Shown: piece after piece, positions 8,905-18,009 of the stretch
Layout: every line of letters begins with the position of its first letter
Numbering within the stretch: position 1 is the stretch's first letter
From: an uncultured Candidatus Melainabacteria bacterium
Lineage (GTDB): Bacteria > Cyanobacteriota > Vampirovibrionia > Gastranaerophilales > Gastranaerophilaceae
Reading direction: 5' to 3'
Assembly: GCA_934691935.1 (NCBI GenBank)
Contig: CAKUTH010000001.1
Coordinates: 316,950-380,949, forward strand
DNA: 64,000 nt
Made by a program: the position numbers and the translations under genes
Notes under the pieces: model-generated
Seen by the model: only the letters and a program-made list of their open reading frames with translations
Databases searched by the model: none
What the model was told of the DNA's origin: nothing

Positions 8905-9720
8905 ATGTCATTAATGTTGGAAAATAAACAGGGATTAATAGCTGGCGACGGAATTCTACCTATTGAAATGGCGCGCCACGCAAAAGAAAACGGATTTGAA
9001 GTTGTATGCATATCCCTTGCTAATGATAATTTAAAAGAATTAAAAAAATATTGTTCTAAAGTGTATTCTTGCCACCCAGGTGAGATGACCAAGATTGAAA
9101 ATATTTTTAAGGAAGAAGAAATAAAACAAGTAACTTTTCTTGGAAAGGTACACAAGCGCGTATTACTAAAATTACACAAATTTGATAAACGTGCTATTGA
9201 AATTTTAAAATCAGTAAAAAGACTCAATGACGACAAAGTTATGCTTTTAATCGTTGATGAGTTTGAAAAACGCGGAATTAAAGTGCTTGATCAAACAATT
9301 TTTATCAAGAATTTAATGATTCCGTCAGGCGTTCTTGGAAAATTAAAACCGACAGAAGAACAAATGGAAGACGTTAATTATGGTTTTTGGCTAGCAAAAG
9401 AGATGGGCAAAATTGACGTTGGGCAATCTGTGGTTATTAAAGACAAAATGGCAATGGCGGTTGAAGCTATTGAAGGCACAGATATGTGTATCAAACGTGG
9501 TTGCAAAAACGCGAAAAAAGGTGCTGTGATTGTAAAAGTTGCCAAACCTTCTCAAGATAAAAGATTTGACATTCCTGCTATTGGCTTGAGAACTTTAAAA
9601 ACCATGCGTCGCTACAAAGGTGCATTAATTGCAGTCGAAGCAAATGAAACAATTATCGTAAACCAAGAAAAAGTTGTAGAATACGCTGATAAGCATAATA
9701 TTGTAATAATGGCTGTATGA
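8905..9720 (+). CDS. lpxI: UDP-2,3-diacylglucosamine pyrophosphatase LpxI
   Basis: Hydrolyses UDP-2,3-diacylglucosamine to lipid X and UMP in lipid A synthesis, the role filled by LpxH in E. coli. The family's N-terminal GLIAGDGILPIEMA and the C-terminal segment GTDMCIKRGC plus VVKVAKPSQDKRFDIPAIG are clear. At 271 aa it has full length. A good SD (AGAGGA) precedes the ATG. The stop overlaps the lpxB start by four bases (ATGA), so the two consecutive lipid A steps are coupled. Confidence 0.95.
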   Translation: MSLMLENKQGLIAGDGILPIEMARHAKENGFEVVCISLANDNLKELKKYCSKVYSCHPGEMTKIENIFKEEEIKQVTFLGKVHKRVLLKLHKFDKRAIEILKSVKRLNDDKVMLLIVDEFEKRGIKVLDQTIFIKNLMIPSGVLGKLKPTEEQMEDVNYGFWLAKEMGKIDVGQSVVIKDKMAMAVEAIEGTDMCIKRGCKNAKKGAVIVKVAKPSQDKRFDIPAIGLRTLKTMRRYKGALIAVEANETIIVNQEKVVEYADKHNIVIMAV

Positions 9721-10838
9721 AGAAATTATTTATAGTAACAGGAGAATATTCGGGCGATATACACGCTTCACATGTTGTTGAAGCTCTGCGTAATCTTAAT
9801 TCTAATATCAGAATTGAAGGTATTGGCGGTGATAACATGCAAAAAGCTGGCGTGAAATTATTCACCAACCACGCAAAAATGTCATCTGTCGGACTTTCTC
9901 CTCAAATTATTATTAATCATATTTTACTTGGCAAAAGACTTGTCAATTATTTGGTTAATGACTATAAACCTGATGCTGTATTACTGATTGATTACGGCGG
10001 TTTTAATTTAAGAATAGCTAAATACTTAAAAAAGGCTGGAATTAAAGTTTTATACTATATTCCGCCACAGATTTGGGCGAGTCGTAAAGGTCGCATTAAG
10101 AAAATAAAACAGAATATTGATGAAGTTCTTTGTATTTTCCCATTTGAAAAACCTTTGTATGAAAGCTATGGTATAAAATGTCACTATTGCGGACATCCGC
10201 TGGTATCACAATTACCACCAAAAGCTGACAGGGAAGATTTTTTTACAAAGCATGGATTTGACCCAAAGAAAAAACTTGTTTCGATTTTCCCTGGTTCAAG
10301 GGTATTTGAACTCAAATATCTAATGGATGTTTTCATCAAATCAGCAAAAGAATTACAAAAAAAACATCCTGATTTGCAATTTTGCATATCACATGCGCCA
10401 AATTTATCCGACAAAGTTTATGACAAGTTTTTAAAACAGACCGATTTCCCTGTAATTAAAGGAGAAAATCAAGCATTATTAAGCGTTTCAGACGCATTAA
10501 TACTTGCATCAGGAACAGTTGCACTTGAAGCCTGTCTATACCAAACACCTATGATTATTGCTTATCGCGGACCTTGGCTTTTTTATTTTATCTACTTGCT
10601 CGTAAGATGTATAAAACAAGTTTCATTAACGAATATTATTGCAAATAAATTAATAGTACCTGAAATCATTCAAGGTAACGTAAACAAAAATAAAATTTCG
10701 TACGAAGTTGAACGCTTGTTATTCGATATTGAATATCGCGAAAATAATATATCTCAACTTGGTGAAGTTAAAGATTTGTTGTCCGCAAAAGTTTCTTCCT
10801 CTGAAGTTGCAAATGAAATTTATAAAACTTTACAATAA
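9717..10838 (+). CDS. lpxB: Lipid-A-disaccharide synthase
   Basis: A membrane-associated GT19 glycosyltransferase that joins lipid X to UDP-2,3-diacylglucosamine to form the lipid A disaccharide. The N-terminal GEYSGDIHAS motif (residues 8-17), FPFEKPLYESYG, and the C-terminal nucleotide-binding ASGTVALEACLYQTPMIIAYR region are family hallmarks. At 373 aa it is of normal length. Coupled to lpxI by an ATGA overlap. Confidence 0.96.
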   Translation: MKKLFIVTGEYSGDIHASHVVEALRNLNSNIRIEGIGGDNMQKAGVKLFTNHAKMSSVGLSPQIIINHILLGKRLVNYLVNDYKPDAVLLIDYGGFNLRIAKYLKKAGIKVLYYIPPQIWASRKGRIKKIKQNIDEVLCIFPFEKPLYESYGIKCHYCGHPLVSQLPPKADREDFFTKHGFDPKKKLVSIFPGSRVFELKYLMDVFIKSAKELQKKHPDLQFCISHAPNLSDKVYDKFLKQTDFPVIKGENQALLSVSDALILASGTVALEACLYQTPMIIAYRGPWLFYFIYLLVRCIKQVSLTNIIANKLIVPEIIQGNVNKNKISYEVERLLFDIEYRENNISQLGEVKDLLSAKVSSSEVANEIYKTLQ

Positions 10839-10868
10839 AAGCAAAAATTTAAACTTTTTTGTGTTTAT

Positions 10869-12494
10869 ATGTACATAATGATTAATCAGGTAGGTAGTAA
10901 TAGTTCTATTCGTGCATTTAGAGATTTTTCTCAACCGAAAAACGGTTATGTTATTGTGCCTGAGCAACAGAATGAAAATGACGCTGTACAAATAAATGAT
11001 AAAAAACATCAAAAAATTAATGGAAAAGCTGTTGCAGGCAGTGCAATTGTCTTAGGGTTCTTGACATTAGGTTTAACAAAAGGTGTTATGCCTAAATCAC
11101 TTACTAAACTTTTAGATAAATGGAAAATTGCATTAGAAAAAAAAGTTTCACCTGATAAAAATACCAAAAATATTTACAACTATTTGCTCGATAAATTAAA
11201 TTTGCTCCGAGATCGCTTTGAAAGTATAAACAATTTTACGACAATAAAAGACGTACTTTTCCAAAGAGTTATGTACGGAAAGAATGGTCAAAGAACCTTC
11301 ACTAGAAAAATACATGAAGGCATTACAAAAGTGTTTAACAGAATGAGTAGAAATACTGTAAATTCGTCTTATGCCCATACTCAGAAAAAATTTGCAACAC
11401 TTAACGAATACCTTTTGGCACTAAATGAAAAACTTTTGAAAAACTCCAATAATCCAGACACAAAAGCGCTAATTGAAACTATAAAATTAAAAATTTCAGG
11501 TGTAAACCAAAAATTTGAAAACGGATTTGGGCTAAACGCAAGAAACCAAAGATATGAACAAATGAACCGAGCATACAACGGTTTATTTGATTATTTTTGG
11601 GATTCCAGCTTGAATAATCTCGGAAATTTAAAATCCAAACACATGTGGAGTTCATATATCGCAGAAGATTATCTATATGCTGACAAAAAAGCTCTTACCC
11701 AAAATGTAAAACTTTTAAGAAAAGCAATCAGTAACAATATAGATAATGATTATTTTACTTCAATAGAAAGTATCGGAAACATTAAAAAATACTTAAATCT
11801 AAAAGATATTGAATCAAGAGATATTATACAAAATCTAAAAGATACACTTTTGAAATACAAAAAATTGACTGGTAATACCGCAAATCAAGAAAGAACAGAA
11901 TTAAGACAAAATATTTTATCGCAATTGGAAAAATTATCAAAATCAATTAATTCTGATAAATATAGCAAAGAAACAATGACGGCAATTACTGAACATATTA
12001 AAAACATAGAAGAAGTAATCTCGACCAGCTCAAAAGGCGAATTCCAAGAAATTCTGACTTTGTATAAAAAGATTTTGCCAGAAAAAGAATATAAACAATT
12101 GAAATCAAAAATGACTCAAGCCATAAATTCTCTTGATGAATCCATAGACACAGAAACAGTCAAATATTTTGACAAAGCTCGTGATTTGAAACTAGGCGCA
12201 GCTCCTACTGATGTTATGTCAATCCTTGTTTCTGCTGGAACTGTAGCGTGGCTTGTCGGCAAATCAAAAGACAAAGATGAAGTAATCTCTGCGTCATTAA
12301 AATACGGAATTCCTGCGGTTGGTACAATCGCAACTTCATTATACTGCACGACAAAACTTATTTCTGGCGGGAAAGCGCTTGTGCTCAGTATGATTTCTGG
12401 TTGGATTATAAACAGAATCGGCGAAATTGCTGACAATATCCGCAAACAATATTCACTTCAAGCATCAGTTCACCGCAAAAAACCAACCGTATAA
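10869..12494 (+). CDS. Lineage-specific membrane-associated protein, unknown
   Basis: A 541-aa protein I cannot place in a named family. It has a short polar N-terminus, a hydrophobic segment near residues 53-72 (GKAVAGSAIVLGFLTLGLTKG), a long Lys/Asn-rich helical middle likely to form coiled coils, and two or three hydrophobic segments in the last ~100 residues. An alternative ATG at 10878 (MINQVG) has a TATATG six bases upstream and may be the real start; neither ATG has a Shine-Dalgarno sequence. It resembles in build the proteins at 15516, 32064 and 33076. Confidence 0.7.
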   Translation: MYIMINQVGSNSSIRAFRDFSQPKNGYVIVPEQQNENDAVQINDKKHQKINGKAVAGSAIVLGFLTLGLTKGVMPKSLTKLLDKWKIALEKKVSPDKNTKNIYNYLLDKLNLLRDRFESINNFTTIKDVLFQRVMYGKNGQRTFTRKIHEGITKVFNRMSRNTVNSSYAHTQKKFATLNEYLLALNEKLLKNSNNPDTKALIETIKLKISGVNQKFENGFGLNARNQRYEQMNRAYNGLFDYFWDSSLNNLGNLKSKHMWSSYIAEDYLYADKKALTQNVKLLRKAISNNIDNDYFTSIESIGNIKKYLNLKDIESRDIIQNLKDTLLKYKKLTGNTANQERTELRQNILSQLEKLSKSINSDKYSKETMTAITEHIKNIEEVISTSSKGEFQEILTLYKKILPEKEYKQLKSKMTQAINSLDESIDTETVKYFDKARDLKLGAAPTDVMSILVSAGTVAWLVGKSKDKDEVISASLKYGIPAVGTIATSLYCTTKLISGGKALVLSMISGWIINRIGEIADNIRKQYSLQASVHRKKPTV

Positions 12495-12532
12495 AGTATA
12501 ACAAATTAAAAAATTTTTGGTAATATGCTTTT

Positions 12533-13546
12533 ATGAATATAAAAGAGAAATTAGAACAAAGAGAAATTGATACCCTTTCTGAATTTGCTACGAAAAGCAA
12601 ATTTACAAAAGGCAGAAAAAAACCAATATCGCCATGCGATATGAGAACAGATTTTCAACGTGACAGAGATAAAATTTTGCACTCAAAAGCATTTCGACGT
12701 CTAAAACACAAGACACAAGTATTTTTGTCACCTTTTGATGACCATTTCAGAACACGACTCACTCACACGCTTGAAGTTTCTCAAATTGGGAGAAGTATTG
12801 CACGCGCGCTTGATATGAACGAAGATTTGACAGAAGCAATTGCTTTGGGTCACGATTTGGGACACACTCCATTTGGGCACTGCGGGGAAGGCGTTCTCAA
12901 TGAGCTTGTCAAAGGCGGATTTCATCATAATATACAAAGCGTAAGAGTTGTAGAAGTTTTAGAGGATTTAAACCTTTGTGCAGAAACTGTTGACGGAATT
13001 TTAACGCACACTTGGGGGTACACTCCCAAAACTCCAGAAGCTCAAATCGTTCAACTTGCTGACAAAATAGCTTATATCAACCATGATATAGAAGATTCAA
13101 TTCGTGCGGGAATAATTTCTGAAAGTGACCTGCCAAAAGATTGTATTGACTATTTTTCATCTGTACAATCCCAAAGATTAAGTAAAATGATTCACGAAAT
13201 AATTTCAAATTCAATGGGCAAACCCGAAGTAAAAATGAGCGAAGAAGGCTGGCATTACACAACAAAACTTCGAGAATGGATGTTTGAAAATGTGTACATC
13301 GACTCTCCTGCAAAACTAGAAGAAACAAAAGCTCGAAACGTAATCAGAGAACTTTACTTTTTATACTGCAATATGCTCAAACCAATTTGCGAAGAAAGCA
13401 AAATCGAACGTATTGTAACTGATTATATTTCAGGAATGACCGACAGATATGCAGTTGAAAAATTTAAAGAAAACTTCATACCAAAAGGTATACAAACTGG
13501 TGCTAAAGAAGATTATCTTTTCAAACTTGCAAATTTAGAGAATTAA
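12533..13546 (+). CDS. dGTPase-like HD-domain phosphohydrolase
   Basis: A deoxyguanosinetriphosphate triphosphohydrolase-like protein that removes triphosphate from dNTPs. Key features are SKAFRRLKHKTQVF, RTRLTHTLEVSQIGRSIARAL with the first HD-domain His, GHDLGHTPFGHCGEG with the HD pair, and the later LADKIAYINHDIEDS metal ligand. The 337-aa length matches the short dGTPase-like subfamily. There is no Shine-Dalgarno sequence; a weak TAATAT lies six bases before the ATG. Confidence 0.93.
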   Translation: MNIKEKLEQREIDTLSEFATKSKFTKGRKKPISPCDMRTDFQRDRDKILHSKAFRRLKHKTQVFLSPFDDHFRTRLTHTLEVSQIGRSIARALDMNEDLTEAIALGHDLGHTPFGHCGEGVLNELVKGGFHHNIQSVRVVEVLEDLNLCAETVDGILTHTWGYTPKTPEAQIVQLADKIAYINHDIEDSIRAGIISESDLPKDCIDYFSSVQSQRLSKMIHEIISNSMGKPEVKMSEEGWHYTTKLREWMFENVYIDSPAKLEETKARNVIRELYFLYCNMLKPICEESKIERIVTDYISGMTDRYAVEKFKENFIPKGIQTGAKEDYLFKLANLEN

Positions 13547-13555
13547 CCATATAAT
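13527..13555 (+). promoter_or_regulatory. Promoter with -10 box six bases before the ATG (leaderless candidate)
   Basis: TTGCAA (13527-13532), 17-base spacer, TATAAT (13550-13555). The ATG of the glycosyltransferase starts at 13562, exactly where transcription would begin, and no Shine-Dalgarno sequence fits. Confidence 0.65.
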
Positions 13556-13561
13556 AAGATT

Positions 13562-14263
13562 ATGAGAGTTGAATTACTAGGTTATAAAATAGATACATTT
13601 GATTTTGAAAGTGCGGTAGAACACGCAAAAAACATATCAGGCATGGTCGTTACGATTAATCCTGAGATGATGTCAAATCCTGATATGATAGATATAGTAA
13701 ACTCAGCAGAAATGGTTATTCCTGACGGCATTGGTGTTGAAATCGGCTTAAAAATCTTTGGACACAATGTAAAAAGAATTCCTGGGATACAATTTGCTCA
13801 CAGGATGATTGAAGAAACTGCAAAAACTAATCAATCAGTTGCTCTAATCGGGGCAAAACCTGATGTCGTTGAAAAATGTGCAAAAAATCTTGAACAAGAA
13901 ATTAAAGACTTGAACATTATTTATGTACAAAACGGCTATTTTAATGATGACGATAGAGTTTTGGCAGAATTAAAACAAAGCAATCCACGCCTCGTTTTGT
14001 GCGCCCTTGGTTCACCGAAACAAGAACTTTTTATTCAAGAAGCAAAAAAATTATTACCAAACGCACTGTTCATAGGTGTTGGCGGAAGTTTCGATGTTTG
14101 GTCAGGAACAGTTGAAAGAGCTCCTGAAATTTGGCAAAAATTGGGGCTTGAATGGCTATACAGAACTGTTAAAGAACCTCAAAGGTTTAAAAGAATTTTC
14201 CCAACATTACCATTATTTATGTTGAGGATTTTACGCGATAGATATATTCCGAAAGGAGTTTAA
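13562..14263 (+). CDS. WecG/TagA/CpsF family glycosyltransferase
   Basis: A GT26-family enzyme of 233 aa that transfers a UDP-sugar (typically ManNAc or ManNAcA) onto an undecaprenyl-linked acceptor in surface polymer synthesis. Motifs: TINPEMM, IPDGIGVEIG, KRIPGIQFAHRM, LCALGSPKQELFI, GVGGSFDVWSGTVERAPE and GLEWLYRTVKEPQRFKR. The promoter boxes lie immediately upstream, so the mRNA is probably leaderless. The next gene follows directly, with AAAGGAG in the end of this frame. Confidence 0.94.
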   Translation: MRVELLGYKIDTFDFESAVEHAKNISGMVVTINPEMMSNPDMIDIVNSAEMVIPDGIGVEIGLKIFGHNVKRIPGIQFAHRMIEETAKTNQSVALIGAKPDVVEKCAKNLEQEIKDLNIIYVQNGYFNDDDRVLAELKQSNPRLVLCALGSPKQELFIQEAKKLLPNALFIGVGGSFDVWSGTVERAPEIWQKLGLEWLYRTVKEPQRFKRIFPTLPLFMLRILRDRYIPKGV

Positions 14264-15085
14264 ATGTTAACTGATATTGAAATTGAAAAATTAAAAGAAT
14301 TATGCAGAGAAAATAGACAAAACATCCTAAAAATGGTTTATAACGCACAATCTGGTCACATTGGCGGAGCTTTATCCGCAACAGAAATAATGACCGTGCT
14401 TTATCACAAATGCATGAAAACATGCCCTAAATGGACAAAAGATAAAGATTTTCAAAATCGTGACAGATTTGTATTATCCAAAGGTCACGCTTCATCTATT
14501 TTATATTCAGTCCTTTCGCAATTAGGATTTTTCCAGAAAGCTGAACTAATGACATTCCGTCTTTTTGGTTCAAGATTACAAGGTCACCCAGTACCAATCT
14601 GTCCTGGGGTTGATGTCGCAACAGGTTCACTTGGACAAGGTTTATCTATAGCTTGCGGAATTGCAATGGCGTTGAGATTGGATAAAAACCCTGCTCACGT
14701 ATTTTGTCTAATGGGTGATGGAGAACTTCAAGAAGGCAGTGTTTGGGAAGCGTTTATGCACGGTGCTCATGAACACTTAGATAATATTGTCGCAATCATC
14801 GACAGAAATAGACTTCAAATCGACGGTTGCACAGAAAAAGTTAAGGCATTAGATAACCTTCCTGACAAAATCAGAACCTTCAATTGGACTGTTTTTGAAG
14901 TAGACGGACACAATATTAAAGAGCTATACGAAACAATTGAAAAAGCAAAACAATGCGACGGTCCTGTTGCTATAGTTGCAAATACTATCAAAGGCAAAGG
15001 TGTTTCGTTTATGGAAAACAACGCGGGCTGGCACGGAAAAGCTCCTAATAAAGAAGATTTTGAAAGAGCATACGCAGAATTATGA
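14264..15085 (+). CDS. Transketolase, N-terminal (thiamine-binding) subunit
   Basis: A split transketolase, 273 aa. It carries the thiamine diphosphate half: SGHIGGALSATEIMTVLYH, SKGHASSILYSVL, GQGLSIACGIA and the ThDP motif GDGELQEGSVWEA with IIDRNRLQIDG. Split transketolases need a second subunit with the pyrimidine-binding and C-terminal domains, usually the next gene. Here the following gene is YhcH and no such subunit is found in the window. Overlaps the YhcH start by four bases (ATGA). Confidence 0.92.
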   Translation: MLTDIEIEKLKELCRENRQNILKMVYNAQSGHIGGALSATEIMTVLYHKCMKTCPKWTKDKDFQNRDRFVLSKGHASSILYSVLSQLGFFQKAELMTFRLFGSRLQGHPVPICPGVDVATGSLGQGLSIACGIAMALRLDKNPAHVFCLMGDGELQEGSVWEAFMHGAHEHLDNIVAIIDRNRLQIDGCTEKVKALDNLPDKIRTFNWTVFEVDGHNIKELYETIEKAKQCDGPVAIVANTIKGKGVSFMENNAGWHGKAPNKEDFERAYAEL

Positions 15086-15519
15086 TTACCGATAAACTTG
15101 AAAATATAAAAAAATACGATATTATTCCAAAAGAAATCGTCAATTTTCTATTAGGTTTGTCTGCACAAAGCGAAACAGGGCATTATGAAATCGATGATTA
15201 CGCCTACGCAAATATTGACAAATACAACACAAAACCTATTGAAAATTGCAAATTTGAAGCACATAAAAAATATATCGACATTCAAATGCTTCTTGAAGGT
15301 ACTGAAGAACTTGATTACACATCTATTGACGGTTTACAGATAAGTAAAGATTACGATGAAAAAAGAGATGTAATGTTTTTTCAAAATCCAATCCAAACTC
15401 CAGATACATTACAGCTTGAACCATTTAAATTTGCGCTAATCTATCCACACGAAGCTCACAGACCTCAAATGGGAAATGGTAAAGAAGTTAAAAAGGTAGT
15501 TGTTAAAATCGCAGTTTAA
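15082..15519 (+). CDS. YhcH/YjgK/YiaL family protein
   Basis: A 145-aa cupin-type protein of the YhcH (DUF386) family, linked in other bacteria to sialic acid or other sugar catabolism. The characteristic core FEAHKKYIDIQMLLEGTEEL and the C-terminal FALIYPHEAHRPQM with metal-binding His residues are present. It is coupled to the transketolase subunit by ATGA. Its stop overlaps the stop of the convergent gene at 15516. The substrate is unknown. Confidence 0.9.
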   Translation: MITDKLENIKKYDIIPKEIVNFLLGLSAQSETGHYEIDDYAYANIDKYNTKPIENCKFEAHKKYIDIQMLLEGTEELDYTSIDGLQISKDYDEKRDVMFFQNPIQTPDTLQLEPFKFALIYPHEAHRPQMGNGKEVKKVVVKIAV

Positions 15520-16514
15520 GCATTTTGGTTTAAGCTAATTCTATTATTACCATTATTGTTAAAAACTGTACTTAAATTTGGCTCAACAACTTTTTTGATA
15601 ACAACTTTTTCCACAAAGTTATCTATCGGCTTGATTGCGATGCCTAGTGCTGCAAAACCGCCAATTGTTTTTAACAATTTTGTATTGGTCATCTTGCCTT
15701 TTAAATATTTTCTAATAATATCTTCAGAGGCATCACGCAAGTACGTTGCCTTATATTCTGGATCTCTAATATATTTTTCTTTTAATCTATGGAAACCTTT
15801 CCACATTTTTTTAGAGAATTCTTCTGGTTTTTTACCTTCCATCAAATTGCCATAAATTTTAAACATTTCATCAATGTTTTTATTAGCAAAACTCATTATT
15901 TTATCTTTTTCAGACATCGCAATAGCTTCTGGATGACGTCTTGTAAAAATCGTGTCTGCTATAAATTTAATCGGGTTTTTGATTTTATGTTCTCTAATTA
16001 AATTTTCTCGTTTTGTAACAAACGCTTCCATAAAATGTTCTTTAAAAGTATCCTGATTATCTTTAAATTTTTCAAGATGTCGACGGCTTGAGAATTCTCT
16101 CAAGAAATTTGTAACTTCTTCCTGAGTTTGAAGCGGAAGTCCAGTTTTTCCCATAGCTCCCATAGCAGAAGCAATCTTTTGTCCCGCAATAACAGATGCT
16201 GTCGGCAAAATCACACTTGCCAATAACTGAAATATTGCCTGTTCAGTACCCCTTTGAGCATTTGGGTCATAAGAAGTTTTTTCATTTTTGTATTTATCAT
16301 AAATATCCGCACCGAAATACAACATTGCAGGGAACCACAACAATGTACCCAATGTTGGCGCAATTTCACTCAATGCTGCACCAAGTTCATTGGAATAAGC
16401 AAGCCCGCGTATCGGCCAGTTCATCAACGGGTCGGTATATTTTTTGTCTTTCTTTTTATGGTCGCCTGAAAATGTTTGGACAGGCGCACCAGTTTTGTAC
16501 GGTACTACTTTCAA
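15516..16514 (-). CDS. Lineage-specific membrane protein, unknown
   Basis: A 332-aa protein without a family I recognise. The basic/polar N-terminus (MKVVPYKTGAPVQTF) is followed by two or three hydrophobic segments (about residues 40-70 and 95-120). A Lys/Glu-rich helical middle comes next, then another hydrophobic stretch near 285 (IGGFAALGIAIK). The start is TTG with GGAG eight bases upstream. The tail overlaps the convergent yhcH stop by three bases. Similar in build to the proteins at 10869, 32064 and 33076. Confidence 0.7.
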   Translation of the reverse strand: MKVVPYKTGAPVQTFSGDHKKKDKKYTDPLMNWPIRGLAYSNELGAALSEIAPTLGTLLWFPAMLYFGADIYDKYKNEKTSYDPNAQRGTEQAIFQLLASVILPTASVIAGQKIASAMGAMGKTGLPLQTQEEVTNFLREFSSRRHLEKFKDNQDTFKEHFMEAFVTKRENLIREHKIKNPIKFIADTIFTRRHPEAIAMSEKDKIMSFANKNIDEMFKIYGNLMEGKKPEEFSKKMWKGFHRLKEKYIRDPEYKATYLRDASEDIIRKYLKGKMTNTKLLKTIGGFAALGIAIKPIDNFVEKVVIKKVVEPNLSTVFNNNGNNRISLNQNA

Positions 16515-16531
16515 TAATTTTCTCCAAGTCG

Positions 16532-17389
16532 TTATTTATTATAATGTATTTCTTCAATCAGGGCAAGCACATTGGCGATAAAACTTTTATAAGCTGTTCT
16601 ATCAGCTTCTCCTGACAAAATTATGTCAGCCTTCATAGCCGTTGGATGAATATAAGTTTTTGCCTTATCAGATGCATTTTGGTAAACTTCATCAGCAGAG
16701 TCACCCAACCCCCTATCAACAGCCCTTTTATAAAATCTTTCTTTTTGAGTTTGAAAAGAAACATCAACATAAACTTTAAAATCAAAGGCATCTGCTACCT
16801 TGTCTGTCAACGTAAACAAACCTTCTGAAATAATTATCTTTGAAGGATGAGCGAGTTTTACATTATCACGTCTAATAGCAGTTCCAGACATATCGTATTC
16901 AGGCAAGTATACCTGTTTACCGCTTAACAAAGTCTTGATATGTCTTTTCATAAGTTCTAACTCAAGAGCTTCTGGAACATCCAAGTCATAATGTTTCGCA
17001 AACTCAGCAAAACTTCCAGCTTTTTTAACCATATCCGAACGGTCAAAATAATAATCGTCTGTATTAATTCTTGTTATTACATTTTCAATGAGGTATTCAT
17101 TCGCAAAATTTTGAACAGTCTCAATTATATCAAAAGCAATTGTAGATTTTCCGCTAGCTGTTTCTCCAGCAATTCCTATTGAACAAGATCTTGTAATTTC
17201 TCCTGATAAAAACAATGCCATTTGATGAATTGCAGAGGGTTTAACCTTTAAAAATATCGAATTTTCTGAGTTTAATTCATCTGAAAAAATTTGTTTCAAA
17301 CGTTTTTCAATGTACAAAGAAAGATTTCTTTCGGACTGTAAAAAACTTCTTGTATTTTGTGTTATTTCACGAGTTAAAGTATTTTGCAA
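16532..17389 (-). CDS. Uridine kinase-like P-loop nucleoside kinase
   Basis: A 285-aa protein of the uridine kinase / phosphoribulokinase family. The Walker A is GIAGETASGKSTIAF; NTDDYYFDRSD is the uridine-kinase DDFY-type motif; LPEYDMSGTAIRR and KIIISEGLFTL follow the kinase order. It probably phosphorylates uridine or a related nucleoside for pyrimidine salvage. About 70 extra N-terminal residues precede the P-loop. The start is TTG with AAGGA in front. The gene is 17 bases upstream of the membrane protein at 15516 on the same strand. Confidence 0.85.
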   Translation of the reverse strand: MQNTLTREITQNTRSFLQSERNLSLYIEKRLKQIFSDELNSENSIFLKVKPSAIHQMALFLSGEITRSCSIGIAGETASGKSTIAFDIIETVQNFANEYLIENVITRINTDDYYFDRSDMVKKAGSFAEFAKHYDLDVPEALELELMKRHIKTLLSGKQVYLPEYDMSGTAIRRDNVKLAHPSKIIISEGLFTLTDKVADAFDFKVYVDVSFQTQKERFYKRAVDRGLGDSADEVYQNASDKAKTYIHPTAMKADIILSGEADRTAYKSFIANVLALIEEIHYNK

Positions 17390-17508
17390 TTTGTAAATCC
17401 TTTTCTACTGCTATAGTAAAAACTGAACAAAATTTTTTTTGCCTTCTACCATATAATATGTTACCAAAAATTTAACAAAAAAGTATAAAGTATGTATAAA
17501 TGTAAATC

Positions 17509-17537
17509 TTGAAATTTGTTAAAACATAGTTTATAAT
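17509..17537 (+). promoter_or_regulatory. Promoter with -10 box six bases before the ATG (leaderless candidate)
   Basis: TTGAAA (17509-17514), 17-base spacer, TATAAT (17532-17537), then six bases to the ATG at 17544. No Shine-Dalgarno sequence is present. Confidence 0.7.
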
Positions 17538-17543
17538 ATAAAT

Positions 17544-18002
17544 ATGAAATTAAATAAATTTTTATTTATTTTAATTGGTCTTTTAGTATTGATATTAGTT
17601 GGTTATGGAATATTTTTGCACACAGCTAACATGGCTAAAATAGAGGAGCAGAATATTTGCACCAACGATGAACTTGTTGCGCAATTAATCACTGGAAATT
17701 CAAATCCTTTCAGCAAATTCAAATTTATAAAAAAACGAAACAACGATTGCAAGGCTCTATTAATAAGCCACGAAAACGACGCACTAGACCACAAAAATGA
17801 CGGATTTTGTCCAATATTAGATGCCTCAACAAATTCTATAACGTTATTAATTTACACGTATGTAAACGACATGTACGATAGAGAAACAGCATCCAAAGAA
17901 TTAAAAAGCCTGTTTCCATTAATGACTCCATACGATTACTGCCCGCAATATTCTAAAGACATGACAACATTGGTTAAAATCAAAAAACGCTTTGGGCTGT
18001 AG
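17544..18002 (+). CDS. Small membrane-anchored extracytoplasmic protein, unknown
   Basis: A 152-aa protein with one N-terminal hydrophobic helix (FLFILIGLLVLILVGYGIFL) that would anchor it or act as a signal. The rest is soluble with four Cys (NICTN, NDCK, GFCP, DYCPQ) that could form disulfides outside the cytoplasm. No family recognised. The promoter boxes sit at leaderless spacing. It converges on prepilin-like gene A. Confidence 0.75.
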   Translation: MKLNKFLFILIGLLVLILVGYGIFLHTANMAKIEEQNICTNDELVAQLITGNSNPFSKFKFIKKRNNDCKALLISHENDALDHKNDGFCPILDASTNSITLLIYTYVNDMYDRETASKELKSLFPLMTPYDYCPQYSKDMTTLVKIKKRFGL

Positions 18003-18009
18003 AGTTACA

